The notes below the pieces were generated by a model. It worked only from the letters and a program-made list of their open reading frames with translations. It was not told the origin of the DNA and searched no databases. Both the position numbers and the translations under genes were made by a program. Positions 26,584 through 34,493 of a DNA stretch of 38,789 nucleotides are shown in pieces. The stretch is from an uncultured Opitutia bacterium (GTDB lineage Bacteria > Verrucomicrobiota > Verrucomicrobiia > Opitutales > Opitutaceae). The stretch spans positions 1 through 38,789 of the forward strand of contig CAIMFY010000092.1 in assembly GCA_903840415.1 (NCBI GenBank), given 5' to 3'. Positions within the stretch are counted from its first letter, which is position 1, and each line of letters begins with the position of its first letter.

Positions 26584-28032
26584 TCAGGAAATTTTCACCT
26601 TCAGGACGCGGTTCGTGATGTTCATCTGCGCGATGGCGGCGGTGATTTTTCGCTCCTGCCAGAGGCCGAAGACCACGTTATCCATCAGGCACATTCCCTC
26701 CTTCACGCCGGTCTCCATCGTATTACGGAGGCCTGTGGTCTTGCCTTCGCGGATGAGGTTTTGAATGGCGGTGTTGCTGACGAGGATTTCGCAGGCGAGC
26801 ACGAGGCCGCCATCGATGTCGGGGAGGAGGCGTTGGCAGACGATGCCGCGCAAACTCTCGGCGACGCTGGCACGAATCTGCGTTTGCTGCGCCGGCGGGA
26901 AGACGTCGAGGAGGCGGTTGAGTGTCGTCGATGCGTCGCTCGTGTGCATGGTGCCGATGACGAGGTGGCCGGTCTCGGACGCGCTGATGGCCATCTCGAT
27001 CGTTTCGAGATCACGGAGTTCGCCGATGACGATGACGTCGGGGTCTTCGCGGAGCGCGCCTTTCAGCGCGGAGGCGAAGCTGCGGGTGTGCACGCCAGCT
27101 TCGCGTTGGGTGACGTTGCAGCCTTTCGCGGGTTGCACGACCTCGATCGGATCTTCGACGGTGATGATGTGGTCGGTCCGGTTCGTGTTGAGGAAGTCCA
27201 CCATCGAGGCGAGCGTGGTGGTCTTGCCGGAGCCGACGGGGCCGGTGATGAGGATGAGGCCGTTGTGGTAGGACAGCAGCTTCATGAGCGTCGCGTTGTG
27301 CTTGGCGAAGCCGAGATTTTCGAGGGTGCGCGTCTCGGCGGGCACCATGCGGTAGGCGCCAGCCGCACCGTTTTTGTGAAACATCAGGTTCACGCGGTAA
27401 CGGTCGGTGGCGCTCAAAGCCAAGGCGTAGTCCAAATCCTTTTTGTCGAGAAAAGTTTTTTTCTGCGCATCGGTGAGGAGCGCGACGTTGAGCCGGAGCG
27501 CATCCTGGTCGGTGAGGATGTAATCTGAGAGGTAGGCGAGCGCGCGGTTCTTGCGGATGAAGGGGCGCGCGCCGGTCGAGAGGTGGAGATCGCTGGCACC
27601 GTAGCGGGCGGTGGCTTTCAGGAGTTGGCGCATCGCGTCGGCGAGCGCGTCGTCGGCGAGCGCAGGAATGGTTTTGAAGTCGAAGTTCGGCGCGGCGCCG
27701 ACAGCGATCGGGCCGGTGGGTTTGGCGGCGGGGACTTTGGCGGTGAGGCCCGCGTGGCCGGCCGGGCCGGATTGCACGAAGGGCGCTTGAGTGTTACTGT
27801 CCTCGAAAGGATCGGCGGCGGGTGCGCCTTTCGCGCCTTTGGCGGCGGCGAGCTCGGCGACTTTTTCGAGTTTCTCGAGATCGGTGACGATGCCGGCATC
27901 AATCATCTCCTGCGCAAACGTCATCAAGTCGGCATCGTCGCCGAGCGTGGAGCGGACTTGGAGCGCCTGCGGGCGAGTGATGAGGCCTTGATCGATGGCG
28001 AGACGGGCGAGCCAGCGGGTGTCGTTGTTCAT
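26584..28032 (-). CDS. PilT/PilU-family ATPase with N-terminal extension
   Basis: The 482-residue protein has a PilT core from about residue 125: ASDLHLSTGARP, Walker A GPVGSGKTT (264-272), VEDPIE (292-297), Walker B DPDVIVIGELRD (330-341) and GTMHTSDAS (360-368). Before it lies an extension of about 125 residues: a helical domain (1-68, TRWLARLAIDQGLITRPQAL) that resembles the short helical parts used by some secretion ATPases, then a Pro/Ala-rich linker. It is probably a PilU-like accessory retraction motor. ATG 28032 is chosen over an upstream start with no domain. It begins the gene series leading into pilT. Confidence 0.87.
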   Translation of the reverse strand: MNNDTRWLARLAIDQGLITRPQALQVRSTLGDDADLMTFAQEMIDAGIVTDLEKLEKVAELAAAKGAKGAPAADPFEDSNTQAPFVQSGPAGHAGLTAKVPAAKPTGPIAVGAAPNFDFKTIPALADDALADAMRQLLKATARYGASDLHLSTGARPFIRKNRALAYLSDYILTDQDALRLNVALLTDAQKKTFLDKKDLDYALALSATDRYRVNLMFHKNGAAGAYRMVPAETRTLENLGFAKHNATLMKLLSYHNGLILITGPVGSGKTTTLASMVDFLNTNRTDHIITVEDPIEVVQPAKGCNVTQREAGVHTRSFASALKGALREDPDVIVIGELRDLETIEMAISASETGHLVIGTMHTSDASTTLNRLLDVFPPAQQTQIRASVAESLRGIVCQRLLPDIDGGLVLACEILVSNTAIQNLIREGKTTGLRNTMETGVKEGMCLMDNVVFGLWQERKITAAIAQMNITNRVLKVKIS

Positions 28033-28116
28033 GCGCGGCGGAGTGGGGACGCGGACACATTGGCCGCGCGATCCGGGCAAGCCAAGCGTGAAGGCGCGGC
28101 GGAAGACGCCGCGATT

Positions 28117-28893
28117 TTATGCGCCAAGGCGCAACACGATGCCGTCGGGATCGCGCAACTCTGCGGCGGAATTTCCGCCGGCGCGGGCGAAGGTCGCGGC
28201 AACGAGCCCGAGTGCGCCGGATGGTTGGGGCGACCGCGGGGCGCCCCACGAGTTGAGGCCGAGATGATGGTGGTAGCCGTCAGCCGCGAGAAAACGCGCG
28301 CCCGGATAACTACCTTGCGTGAGCGCGACGCCGAGGGTGTCGCGGTAGAATTTTTCGCTGCGCGCCAGATCGGTCACGCGAAGGTGAAGGTGACCCCAGC
28401 GGGCGTCGGCGAGCGGCGTGGCGTTGGCTGGAGCGGCCTGAGCGAGCAACTCCGGCAAGGCGAGCGCGCGGGTGACCATGGCGAGTTCGCCGTTCGCGGC
28501 GAACGGCCACGAGGCGCGCGGCCGGTCGCAGTAGAATTCGAGGCCGTTGCCATCCGGATCGGAAAAATAGATCGCCTCGCTGACGCCGTGATCGGAGAAA
28601 CCCTCAAATTCGACCCCACGGTCCGCGGCGAAACGCAGCCACCCGCCGAGTGCCGGGCGCGAGGGCAACAGCAGCGCCGCGTGAAAGAGCCCGGCGGCGT
28701 CGCGCGGCGCCACTGGGGCGGCGCGATCCTCGGTGAGGGTGAGAATCGCCGGCGCGCCGGGTGCGATGCCGAGATCGGCGCGCACCGCGGACGAGGTCAG
28801 CGTGGTGAAACCCAACCGGCCCGAGTAGAACGCCATACTGCGGACGAGATCGGACACGCGCAGGTCGATGGCGTTGAGTTGCAGGGAATTCAT
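28117..28893 (-). CDS. two-domain glyoxalase-fold (VOC) protein, CatE-like
   Basis: The 258-residue protein has two VOC modules (about 5-125 and 165-257). The first contains DHGVSEAIYFSDPDGNGLEF and the second WGHLHLRVTDL and GYHHHLGLNSWGAPR, both characteristic of the catechol-2,3-dioxygenase-like CatE/YfiE group. The candidate metal-binding residues are the histidines of GHLHL and HHHLG. These enzymes cleave or handle quinones and catechols. The frame runs 238 codons further upstream, but ATG 28893 is where the first VOC strand begins. It is 65 bp downstream of the Rrf2 regulator gene and has its own matching operator, which suggests redox- or quinone-responsive control. Confidence 0.82.
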   Translation of the reverse strand: MNSLQLNAIDLRVSDLVRSMAFYSGRLGFTTLTSSAVRADLGIAPGAPAILTLTEDRAAPVAPRDAAGLFHAALLLPSRPALGGWLRFAADRGVEFEGFSDHGVSEAIYFSDPDGNGLEFYCDRPRASWPFAANGELAMVTRALALPELLAQAAPANATPLADARWGHLHLRVTDLARSEKFYRDTLGVALTQGSYPGARFLAADGYHHHLGLNSWGAPRSPQPSGALGLVAATFARAGGNSAAELRDPDGIVLRLGA

Positions 28894-28921
28894 GGTGGCG
28901 CGGTGGAAGGCGTGCAGTAAG

Positions 28922-28938
28922 GAAACCGAAGCGGTTAC
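28922..28938 (-). promoter_or_regulatory. candidate Rrf2 operator upstream of the VOC gene
   Basis: Read on the minus strand this is GTAACC-GCTTC-GGTTTC, a 6-5-6 inverted repeat with one mismatch. It has the same spacing and half-site (GTAAC) as the perfect repeat in front of the Rrf2 gene. It lies 28 bp upstream of the VOC start codon. Confidence 0.6.
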
Positions 28939-28958
28939 ATTTAAGGTGAAAAGGAAAC

Positions 28959-29393
28959 CTATTTTTTCCCGGGGCAGACCGGTCGGAGCTGGCGATGGAC
29001 TTCCGCGAGGCTGACGCGGGCGAGTTCCGCCTCCATCCCGGCCTGGGCCTTCACAAAGATCGGGTGGAGGATCGACTGGATCTTCGCGCCGACGGGGCAT
29101 TTGGTGTTGGGCGAGAAGTGGGAAAGGCCGTGACTCGGCTCGGGTTCGACGGCGCGGTAGATGTCGCGCAACGAGATGTTTTCGGCGGTGGTCGCGAGCG
29201 AGAAACCGCCGCTGGCGCCTTTTTGCGCGGAGACGAGGCGCGTCTTGACCAGCGCGGCGAGAAGCCGGCGGATGACGACGGGATTGGTGTCGACGCTCGC
29301 CGCGATTTCGGCGGACGGCACGGCCGCACCCTGGCGGTAGGCCAGATAGGCGAGGATGTGCACGCTGACGGCGAAGCGGGAGTTTCCGGTCAT
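28959..29393 (-). CDS. Rrf2-family transcriptional regulator
   Basis: The 144-residue protein has the Rrf2 winged helix (RFAVSVHILAYLAYRQ, then VPSAEIAASVDTNPVVIRRL and KGASGGFSLA). It lacks the three-Cys cluster of IscR and NsrR: only C99 and C140 are present. This places it with the Fe-S-free members such as YwnA, which may sense through thiols. It is transcribed toward the VOC gene. Matching inverted repeats stand directly before both genes, so it probably represses itself and the VOC enzyme. Confidence 0.88.
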   Translation of the reverse strand: MTGNSRFAVSVHILAYLAYRQGAAVPSAEIAASVDTNPVVIRRLLAALVKTRLVSAQKGASGGFSLATTAENISLRDIYRAVEPEPSHGLSHFSPNTKCPVGAKIQSILHPIFVKAQAGMEAELARVSLAEVHRQLRPVCPGKK

Positions 29394-29401
29394 AGCTTAA
29401 T

Positions 29402-29418
29402 GTAACTGACGAAGTTAC
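29402..29418 (-). promoter_or_regulatory. candidate Rrf2 autoregulatory operator
   Basis: GTAACT and AGTTAC form a perfect 6-bp inverted repeat with a 5-bp spacer. It lies 8 bp upstream of the Rrf2 start codon, where bound protein would block initiation. Confidence 0.68.
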
Positions 29419-29524
29419 TTTTGCCCAAATTGTCAAGCGCCACGAGTGGAAAGCGGCGGGGATGACCATCTCCGAGGTTGCAAAGGCAGCGCATTCGGCG
29501 ACGCTACCAAGTCCTACACCTGTC

Positions 29525-31210
29525 ATGCTGAAGAAAATCTTTGCGAAGCTGCGCGAATCCATCTCGCCGTCGCGCGCCGCCAAACCCACCGCTCCTGCGA
29601 GCGGCAAGCCCAGTTCTCCCGCTCAAGCCAAGCCCCATGCCGCCTCGGCGCGCGGCGAGGCGCGTCACGACCGCAGTTCTGGCGCCAAGGGTCATGGCGG
29701 AGGGCGCAGTCAGCCGCGCGATCCGCGGGACTATCCGGATGCGCGCGCTGCCGGCGGCAGCCACGAGGCGCGGCCGCGTCGCGACGATCGCGGCCCGCGT
29801 GCTGATCGAGGTGGCGCCAGCCATGGCGGCGGTGGACATAGCGGCGGATTTGGGGCGACCAGCGGCGGGCGCGGGTTGCACTCGCGTTCCGGTGGCGGGC
29901 ACGGCGAAAAGCGCGAGCGCCCGATGATCGATAAGACTTTCGACCATCCGCGCACGACGGAAGTGAAGCCGAAGGTGCCGGTGGATATTCCAAAAATGGA
30001 CACGGCTTTCACGGCGCTCGGCCTGTGCGATGCGCTCGCGTTTGGCGTGCAGGAAATGGGCTACGTGGAGCCGACTCCGATTCAAATGCAGGCGATTCCG
30101 GTCGTGCTCAAGGGCGGCGACGTGATCGGTTCGGCGCAGACGGGCACGGGCAAGACGGCGGCGTTTGCGCTGCCGATCATCCAGCGGCTCGGCGGGCACG
30201 GGGCGTTGCGCGTGCTCATTCTCGAGCCGACGCGCGAGCTGGCGCTGCAGGTCGAGGAGGCGTTTCAAAAATTTGCCAAGTTCACCGATCTGCGCGTGAC
30301 GATCGTTTACGGCGGCGTGGGCTATGGCAAACAGGAGGACGATCTCCGTCGCGGAATGGATATCGTCGCCGCCACGCCCGGCCGGTTGCTCGACCACCTC
30401 GAACGCGGCAACCTCAACCTCGACAAGATCGACATCCTCGTGCTCGACGAGGTGGACCGAATGCTCGACATGGGCTTTCTGCCCGACGTGAAACGGATCG
30501 TGCAGAAATGCCCGAAGGCGCGGCAGACGCTGTTCTTCACTGCCACGCTGCCGGCGGAGCTGGAGCAACTTGCGAGCTGGGCGCTACGCGATCCGCTGAA
30601 GGTCGAGATTGGCCGGCAGCGTTCGCCGGCGGAGACGGTGTCGCACGCATTTTATCCGGTCGTGGCGGCGCAGAAGTTTGATTTGTTGCAACTGTTGCTG
30701 GAGCAGACCGATTTCAAGAGCGTGCTGATCTTTTCGCGCACCCGGATGGGCGCAGATCGGATCGCGCACCGGTTGCAAAGCAAGGGCCACACCGTGGGCG
30801 TGATGCACTCGGATCGGAATCAGCGCGAGCGCATCGAGGCGCTCGACGGTTTCAAAAGTGGAAAATACGAGGTGCTCTGCGCGACTGACATCGCGGCGCG
30901 CGGCCTCGACATCGCGGGTGTCTCGCACGTGATCAATTACGACGTGCCAGAGAACGCTGAGGACTACGTCCACCGCATCGGCCGCACCGGCCGCGCGCAC
31001 AACACGGGTGACGCCTTCACGCTCGTGACCGAGGAGGACGTGCGCGACGCCCGCTCGATCGAGCGCTACATGGGCATGACCGTGGAGCGGAAAAAGATCG
31101 AGGGCTTCCCCTATATTTACTCGGCGCTCTTCGACGAGAAGGCGCTGGCGGAGACAGTCGCGGCGGCCGCGAAACCGACGAGCAGGCTGCACCGCGGGAT
31201 CCGGCGCTGA
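29525..31210 (+). CDS. DEAD-box RNA helicase with long low-complexity N-terminus
   Basis: The 561-residue protein has a helicase core from about 155: Q motif TPIQMQAIP (184-192), motif I AQTGTGKT (204-211), PTRELA, motif II DEVD (308-311, DEAD in most members), motif III TAT (339-341) and motif VI HRIGRTGR. It resembles RhlE-type helicases that unwind structured RNA in ribosome assembly or decay. Residues 15-135 are disordered, rich in Gly, His, Arg and Ser, and likely bind RNA. In most bacterial relatives such a tail is C-terminal. ATG 29525 is chosen over a start 21 codons upstream. It is convergent with the aquaporin gene. Confidence 0.92.
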   Translation: MLKKIFAKLRESISPSRAAKPTAPASGKPSSPAQAKPHAASARGEARHDRSSGAKGHGGGRSQPRDPRDYPDARAAGGSHEARPRRDDRGPRADRGGASHGGGGHSGGFGATSGGRGLHSRSGGGHGEKRERPMIDKTFDHPRTTEVKPKVPVDIPKMDTAFTALGLCDALAFGVQEMGYVEPTPIQMQAIPVVLKGGDVIGSAQTGTGKTAAFALPIIQRLGGHGALRVLILEPTRELALQVEEAFQKFAKFTDLRVTIVYGGVGYGKQEDDLRRGMDIVAATPGRLLDHLERGNLNLDKIDILVLDEVDRMLDMGFLPDVKRIVQKCPKARQTLFFTATLPAELEQLASWALRDPLKVEIGRQRSPAETVSHAFYPVVAAQKFDLLQLLLEQTDFKSVLIFSRTRMGADRIAHRLQSKGHTVGVMHSDRNQRERIEALDGFKSGKYEVLCATDIAARGLDIAGVSHVINYDVPENAEDYVHRIGRTGRAHNTGDAFTLVTEEDVRDARSIERYMGMTVERKKIEGFPYIYSALFDEKALAETVAAAAKPTSRLHRGIRR

Positions 31211-31226
31211 ACGGGCGCGGCGGCGA

Positions 31227-31853
31227 TCACTCGTCGCCGTTGACCAATTTGTAGGTGAGCGCGGCGACGGCGCCGCCGCCGAAATTGCCGACGAGGAATA
31301 CCCAGAAATTGCCCCAGGTTTGCAGGCCCATCAGCGTGATGCCTGTGGCGACGGCGGGATTGAAAGCGCCGCCCGAGACTCCGCCGACGGCGAATGCGCC
31401 GGTCATCACCGTCATGCCGATGGCGAGTCCGTAGAAGGAGTTGTTGGCCGTGGCCTTCGCCGTAGCGGTGTTGAGGACGACCCAGCAGAGGGCGAAGGTG
31501 AACAAAAACTCCGCGAGCACCGCGGCCTTCCAGCCGATGACGAGCGGAATGATGGGGAAGCCCGACGCCTTGAAAAAATGCACGGCCCACGCGGCGACGG
31601 CGGCGGCGGCGAACTGCGCCAGCCAGTAAGGCAGGAGATCGCCGGTTGACAGCCGACCCCGCATCCAGACGGCGAGCGAGACGGCGGGATTGAAGTGCCC
31701 GCCCGAGACATGGCCGCCGGCGAAAATCATCACCATGAGCGACGCGCCGATCGCGATGGGAGCGAGCGGGCCAGCGCCTGGCGCGATGACAACGCTGCCG
31801 ACAGTGAACACGAGGAAGAAGGTGCCGATCAGTTCGACGAGATATTTTTTCAT
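31227..31853 (-). CDS. MIP-family aquaporin/aquaglyceroporin
   Basis: The 208-residue protein has six membrane helices and two NPA loops: GGHFNPAVS (52-60) and GGAFNPAVA (161-169). The residue after the second NPA is V168, where nearly all aquaporins have the arginine of the selectivity filter. This should widen or neutralise the pore. ATG 31853 is chosen; a longer frame lacks family similarity. It is divergent from arsR across 167 bp. Aquaglyceroporins beside ars genes can conduct As(OH)3, as AqpS does in Sinorhizobium, so arsenite passage is the likely role. Water or other neutral solutes remain possible. Confidence 0.85.
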   Translation of the reverse strand: MKKYLVELIGTFFLVFTVGSVVIAPGAGPLAPIAIGASLMVMIFAGGHVSGGHFNPAVSLAVWMRGRLSTGDLLPYWLAQFAAAAVAAWAVHFFKASGFPIIPLVIGWKAAVLAEFLFTFALCWVVLNTATAKATANNSFYGLAIGMTVMTGAFAVGGVSGGAFNPAVATGITLMGLQTWGNFWVFLVGNFGGGAVAALTYKLVNGDE

Positions 31854-31984
31854 GGCGGAAACAGCGGACGGGTGGGCGGAAGGAGCGGGACGACCCAGAG
31901 CTAGGCGCAGCGGGAGGAAAGACAACGCGATTTTCCTGAGCACATCAGCCTCGGTGACAATTGCATGGCGCGGCGCGCGGGTGC

Positions 31985-32013
31985 TTGACCATATTCCTGC
32001 TTAGGCATACAGG
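31985..32013 (+). promoter_or_regulatory. candidate arsR promoter/operator
   Basis: TTGACC (31985-31990) is a good -35 box. A -10 element would fall in GGCATACAGG, and the match is weak. CCTG (31996-31999) and CAGG (32010-32013) form a short inverted repeat over this region that ArsR could bind. Confidence 0.35.
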
Positions 32014-32020
32014 TAGAGCG

Positions 32021-32398
32021 ATGCAACTGGTGAAAATCTACGAGTGTCTGTGCGATCTTACGCGGCTGCGGCTGCTGAACGTCCTCGCGCAAGGGCCGCT
32101 CTGTGTGTGCCATTTTCAGGAAATCCTGCGCGCGCCGCAGGTGAAAATCTCGAAGCACCTCGCCTACCTGCGAGCCCGCGGGCTCGTCGTCTACGAGCGG
32201 TCGGGTAACTGGATGGTCTACGACCTGCCACCGAAACCGACGCGCGATCTGCGCGCCAATCTGGCCTGCCTGCAGGACTGTGCGCGGGAGAATCCGGTAT
32301 TTCAGCGCGACCTCGCGCGTCTGATAAAACTCGCGCCCAAATTCGCGGATTCGAGCCCGTGCGGCTGCCACTCCGCCGGCGTAGCGCATTCAAAATAA
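32021..32398 (+). CDS. arsR: arsenic-responsive repressor ArsR
   Basis: The 125-residue winged-helix repressor carries the classical As(III) site LCVCHF (C28, C30) at the start of the recognition region, followed by the DNA-reading helix (APQVKISKHLAYLRARGLV). Extra cysteines lie at C83, C87 and in a CGC motif (114-116) near the C-terminus. Binding of arsenite would release the operator and induce the island. ATG 32021 removes a non-conserved 20-residue extension. It is the first gene of the plus-strand ars operon; arsC starts 6 bp later. Confidence 0.93.
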   Translation: MQLVKIYECLCDLTRLRLLNVLAQGPLCVCHFQEILRAPQVKISKHLAYLRARGLVVYERSGNWMVYDLPPKPTRDLRANLACLQDCARENPVFQRDLARLIKLAPKFADSSPCGCHSAGVAHSK

Positions 32399-32404
32399 TT
32401 TTCC

Positions 32405-32923
32405 ATGAACCCAACCCCCCAGCTTCCCCACAAAGTCCTCATCCTCTGCACGGGCAATTCCGCGCGTTCGATCATCGGCGAATATTTGCTGCGCCGGATC
32501 GGGCGCGGGCGCTTTGAGACGTTCAGCGCCGGTTCCCATCCGACCGGCCGGGTAAATCCGCTCGCGGTGCGCGTGCTCCGCGAAAAACACAATCTCGACG
32601 CGAGCGCTGCACGCTCCAAGTCGTGGGATGAATTTCGCGACGTGAAATTCGCTTTCGTGATCACCGTTTGCGATAATGCCAAGGAGCAGTGCCCCGTGTG
32701 GCCCGGCCAGCCGATGATCGCGCACTGGGGTTCGCCCGATCCGGCCGCAACCGAGGGCGCGGAGGAGCAGAAATATTGGGCGTTCGTCCAGGTGGCGTCA
32801 CAGATCGCCCGGCGCGCGGAACTTTTTTGCGCGTTGCCGGAAAAGTCGCTTTTCGACGCGCTGGCCGTGCGGGCGATTGGCCAGCAGGCGAAGCTCCAGA
32901 GCGAAGCAGAGATGAAGAAATAA
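32405..32923 (+). CDS. arsC: arsenate reductase, thioredoxin-coupled ArsC
   Basis: The 172-residue protein belongs to the low-molecular-weight phosphatase fold family. The P-loop is CTGNSARS (C15 to S22). The resolving cysteines C89 and C96 occur in TVCDNAKEQCPVWPG, matching the C82/C89 pair of the Staphylococcus aureus enzyme. It reduces arsenate to arsenite using a Cys relay regenerated by thioredoxin. The C-terminal tail after about 145 is longer than in that enzyme. It lies between arsR and the DUF6428 gene. Confidence 0.93.
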   Translation: MNPTPQLPHKVLILCTGNSARSIIGEYLLRRIGRGRFETFSAGSHPTGRVNPLAVRVLREKHNLDASAARSKSWDEFRDVKFAFVITVCDNAKEQCPVWPGQPMIAHWGSPDPAATEGAEEQKYWAFVQVASQIARRAELFCALPEKSLFDALAVRAIGQQAKLQSEAEMKK

Positions 32924-32947
32924 TCCAAGTCCAACCCACTACCAGAA

Positions 32948-33436
32948 ATGAATCTCGATCAATTGAAGGCGTCGCTCGCGACCGCCGAACCTGAAGCCCA
33001 CGTGCGGTTCGCACTGCCCGAAGGTGGTGAAGTGCCCGCGCATTTTCACGTGACGGAGGTCGGCCATATCCAAAAAGATTTCATCGACTGCGGTGGTAAA
33101 CGCCGCGCGTCACGCACCTGCACACTGCAAACGTGGATGGCGGAAGAACGCGACGACGGGCACCGACTGACCGCCGGGCGGTTCGGAAAGATCCTCGCAC
33201 TTACGTCGCCGCTGTTCACCGACGACGCGCTGCCCGTCGAGGTGGAATACGAGCACGGGCTGATTTCGCAGTTTCCGCTCGACGGCGTGACCGAGGTTGA
33301 TGGACGGGTGGTGCTTCAGCTCGGTAGCAAACACACGAACTGTCTCGCGCGCGAAACCTGCGGCGTCGGTGCGGGCCCCGACGACGCAGGCTGCGGTTGC
33401 GGCGATCCGGATCGGAAAACCGCCGCGTGCTGCTGA
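32948..33436 (+). CDS. DUF6428-family protein with Cys-rich tail
   Basis: The 162-residue protein seems to belong to DUF6428, known from arsenic operons with no assigned function. The core has a His-rich motif [10 protein letters not shown] (31-40), C48 and C58. The C-terminal 31 residues hold six cysteines (C132, C138, C149, C151, C161, C162), including CGCG and a terminal CC, suited to binding As(III) or another soft metal. It starts 24 bp after arsC and ends 1 bp before the acr3 GTG codon, so it belongs to the operon. A metallochaperone-like role is inferred only from the cysteines and location. Confidence 0.75.
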   Translation: MNLDQLKASLATAEPEAHVRFALPEGGEVPAHFHVTEVGHIQKDFIDCGGKRRASRTCTLQTWMAEERDDGHRLTAGRFGKILALTSPLFTDDALPVEVEYEHGLISQFPLDGVTEVDGRVVLQLGSKHTNCLARETCGVGAGPDDAGCGCGDPDRKTAACC

Positions 33437-33437
33437 C

Positions 33438-34493
33438 GTGAATCCGACGCTGAAGAAGCTCTCGTTTCTCGACCGTTATCTTACCGGCTGGATTTTTCTC
33501 GCGATGGCGATCGGGGTGCTGGCGGGGCGGTTCCTGCCGGCGCTGCCGAAGTTGCTGACGGCGTGGAGCGTGGGGACGACCTCCGTGCCGATCGCGGCCG
33601 GGTTGATCCTGATGATGTATCCTCCGCTCGCCAAGGTGCGCTACGAGGAACTGCCGGACGTGTTTCGCGACAAGAAAGTGCTCCTCCTCTCGCTGGTGCA
33701 AAACTGGCTCGTCGGGCCGGTGCTGATGTTTGCGCTGGCGGTGATTTTCCTGCGTGACCGGCCGGAGTATTTCGCGGGGCTCGTGCTCATCGGACTCGCG
33801 CGGTGCATTGCGATGGTGATCGTGTGGAACGATCTCGCGGGGGGGAGTCGCGAGTATTGCGCGGGGCTGGTGGCGGCGAACGCGCTCTTTCAGGTTTTCT
33901 TTTTTGCGCCAATGGCGTGGCTGTTCCTGAAAGTGCTGCCGCCGCTGGTGGGCGTGCCGCTAGGTGAACTCGATCTGTCGGGCGTGACGATTGGGGCAAT
34001 CGCGAAGAGCGTTTTCATCTATCTCGGGATTCCGTTTCTCGGCGGGTTGGCGTCGCGGTTCGGGCTGCGGCGCGGTGCGCGCGTTGAGTGGTATGACAAG
34101 AAATTTCTGCCGGCGATCAGCCCGATCACACTGGTGGCATTGCTGTTCACGATTGTGGTGATGTTCAGCCTGAAGGGCGACACGGTGCTGCGGATACCGC
34201 TCGACGTGCTGCGCGTGGCGCTGCCGCTCGTCGTCTATTTCGCGATCATGTTTGTCGCGACGTTCTGGATGAGCATCCGCGCCGGGACGGATTATCCGCG
34301 GGCGGCAACGCTGGCATTCACGGCGTCGGGCAACAATTTCGAGCTGGCGATCGCGGTGGCGGTGGGAGTGTTCGGGATCGCATCGGGCGCGGCGTTTGCG
34401 GCGGTGATCGGTCCGCTGGTCGAGGTGCCGGCGCTGATCGGGCTCGTCACGGTGGCGTTGCGTTGGCGCGGGCGTTTGAGTCGCACGCCATGA
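33438..34493 (+). CDS. acr3: arsenite efflux permease Acr3
   Basis: The 351-residue membrane protein has about ten helices and exports arsenite using the proton gradient. The conserved cysteine C123 is in [16 protein letters not shown] and the conserved glutamate E302 in [15 protein letters not shown], both known as essential in the family. GTG 33438 is chosen, giving [18 protein letters not shown], the normal start of the family. A longer open frame would overlap the DUF6428 gene. The one-base gap to DUF6428 and the ATGA overlap with the next gene show coupled translation. Confidence 0.94.
   Translation: MNPTLKKLSFLDRYLTGWIFLAMAIGVLAGRFLPALPKLLTAWSVGTTSVPIAAGLILMMYPPLAKVRYEELPDVFRDKKVLLLSLVQNWLVGPVLMFALAVIFLRDRPEYFAGLVLIGLARCIAMVIVWNDLAGGSREYCAGLVAANALFQVFFFAPMAWLFLKVLPPLVGVPLGELDLSGVTIGAIAKSVFIYLGIPFLGGLASRFGLRRGARVEWYDKKFLPAISPITLVALLFTIVVMFSLKGDTVLRIPLDVLRVALPLVVYFAIMFVATFWMSIRAGTDYPRAATLAFTASGNNFELAIAVAVGVFGIASGAAFAAVIGPLVEVPALIGLVTVALRWRGRLSRTP

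Noticed and set aside
26260-27528. 422-codon plus-strand open frame opposite pilT and its paralogue
   Set aside because: It spans the ends of two real ATPase genes and has antisense composition.
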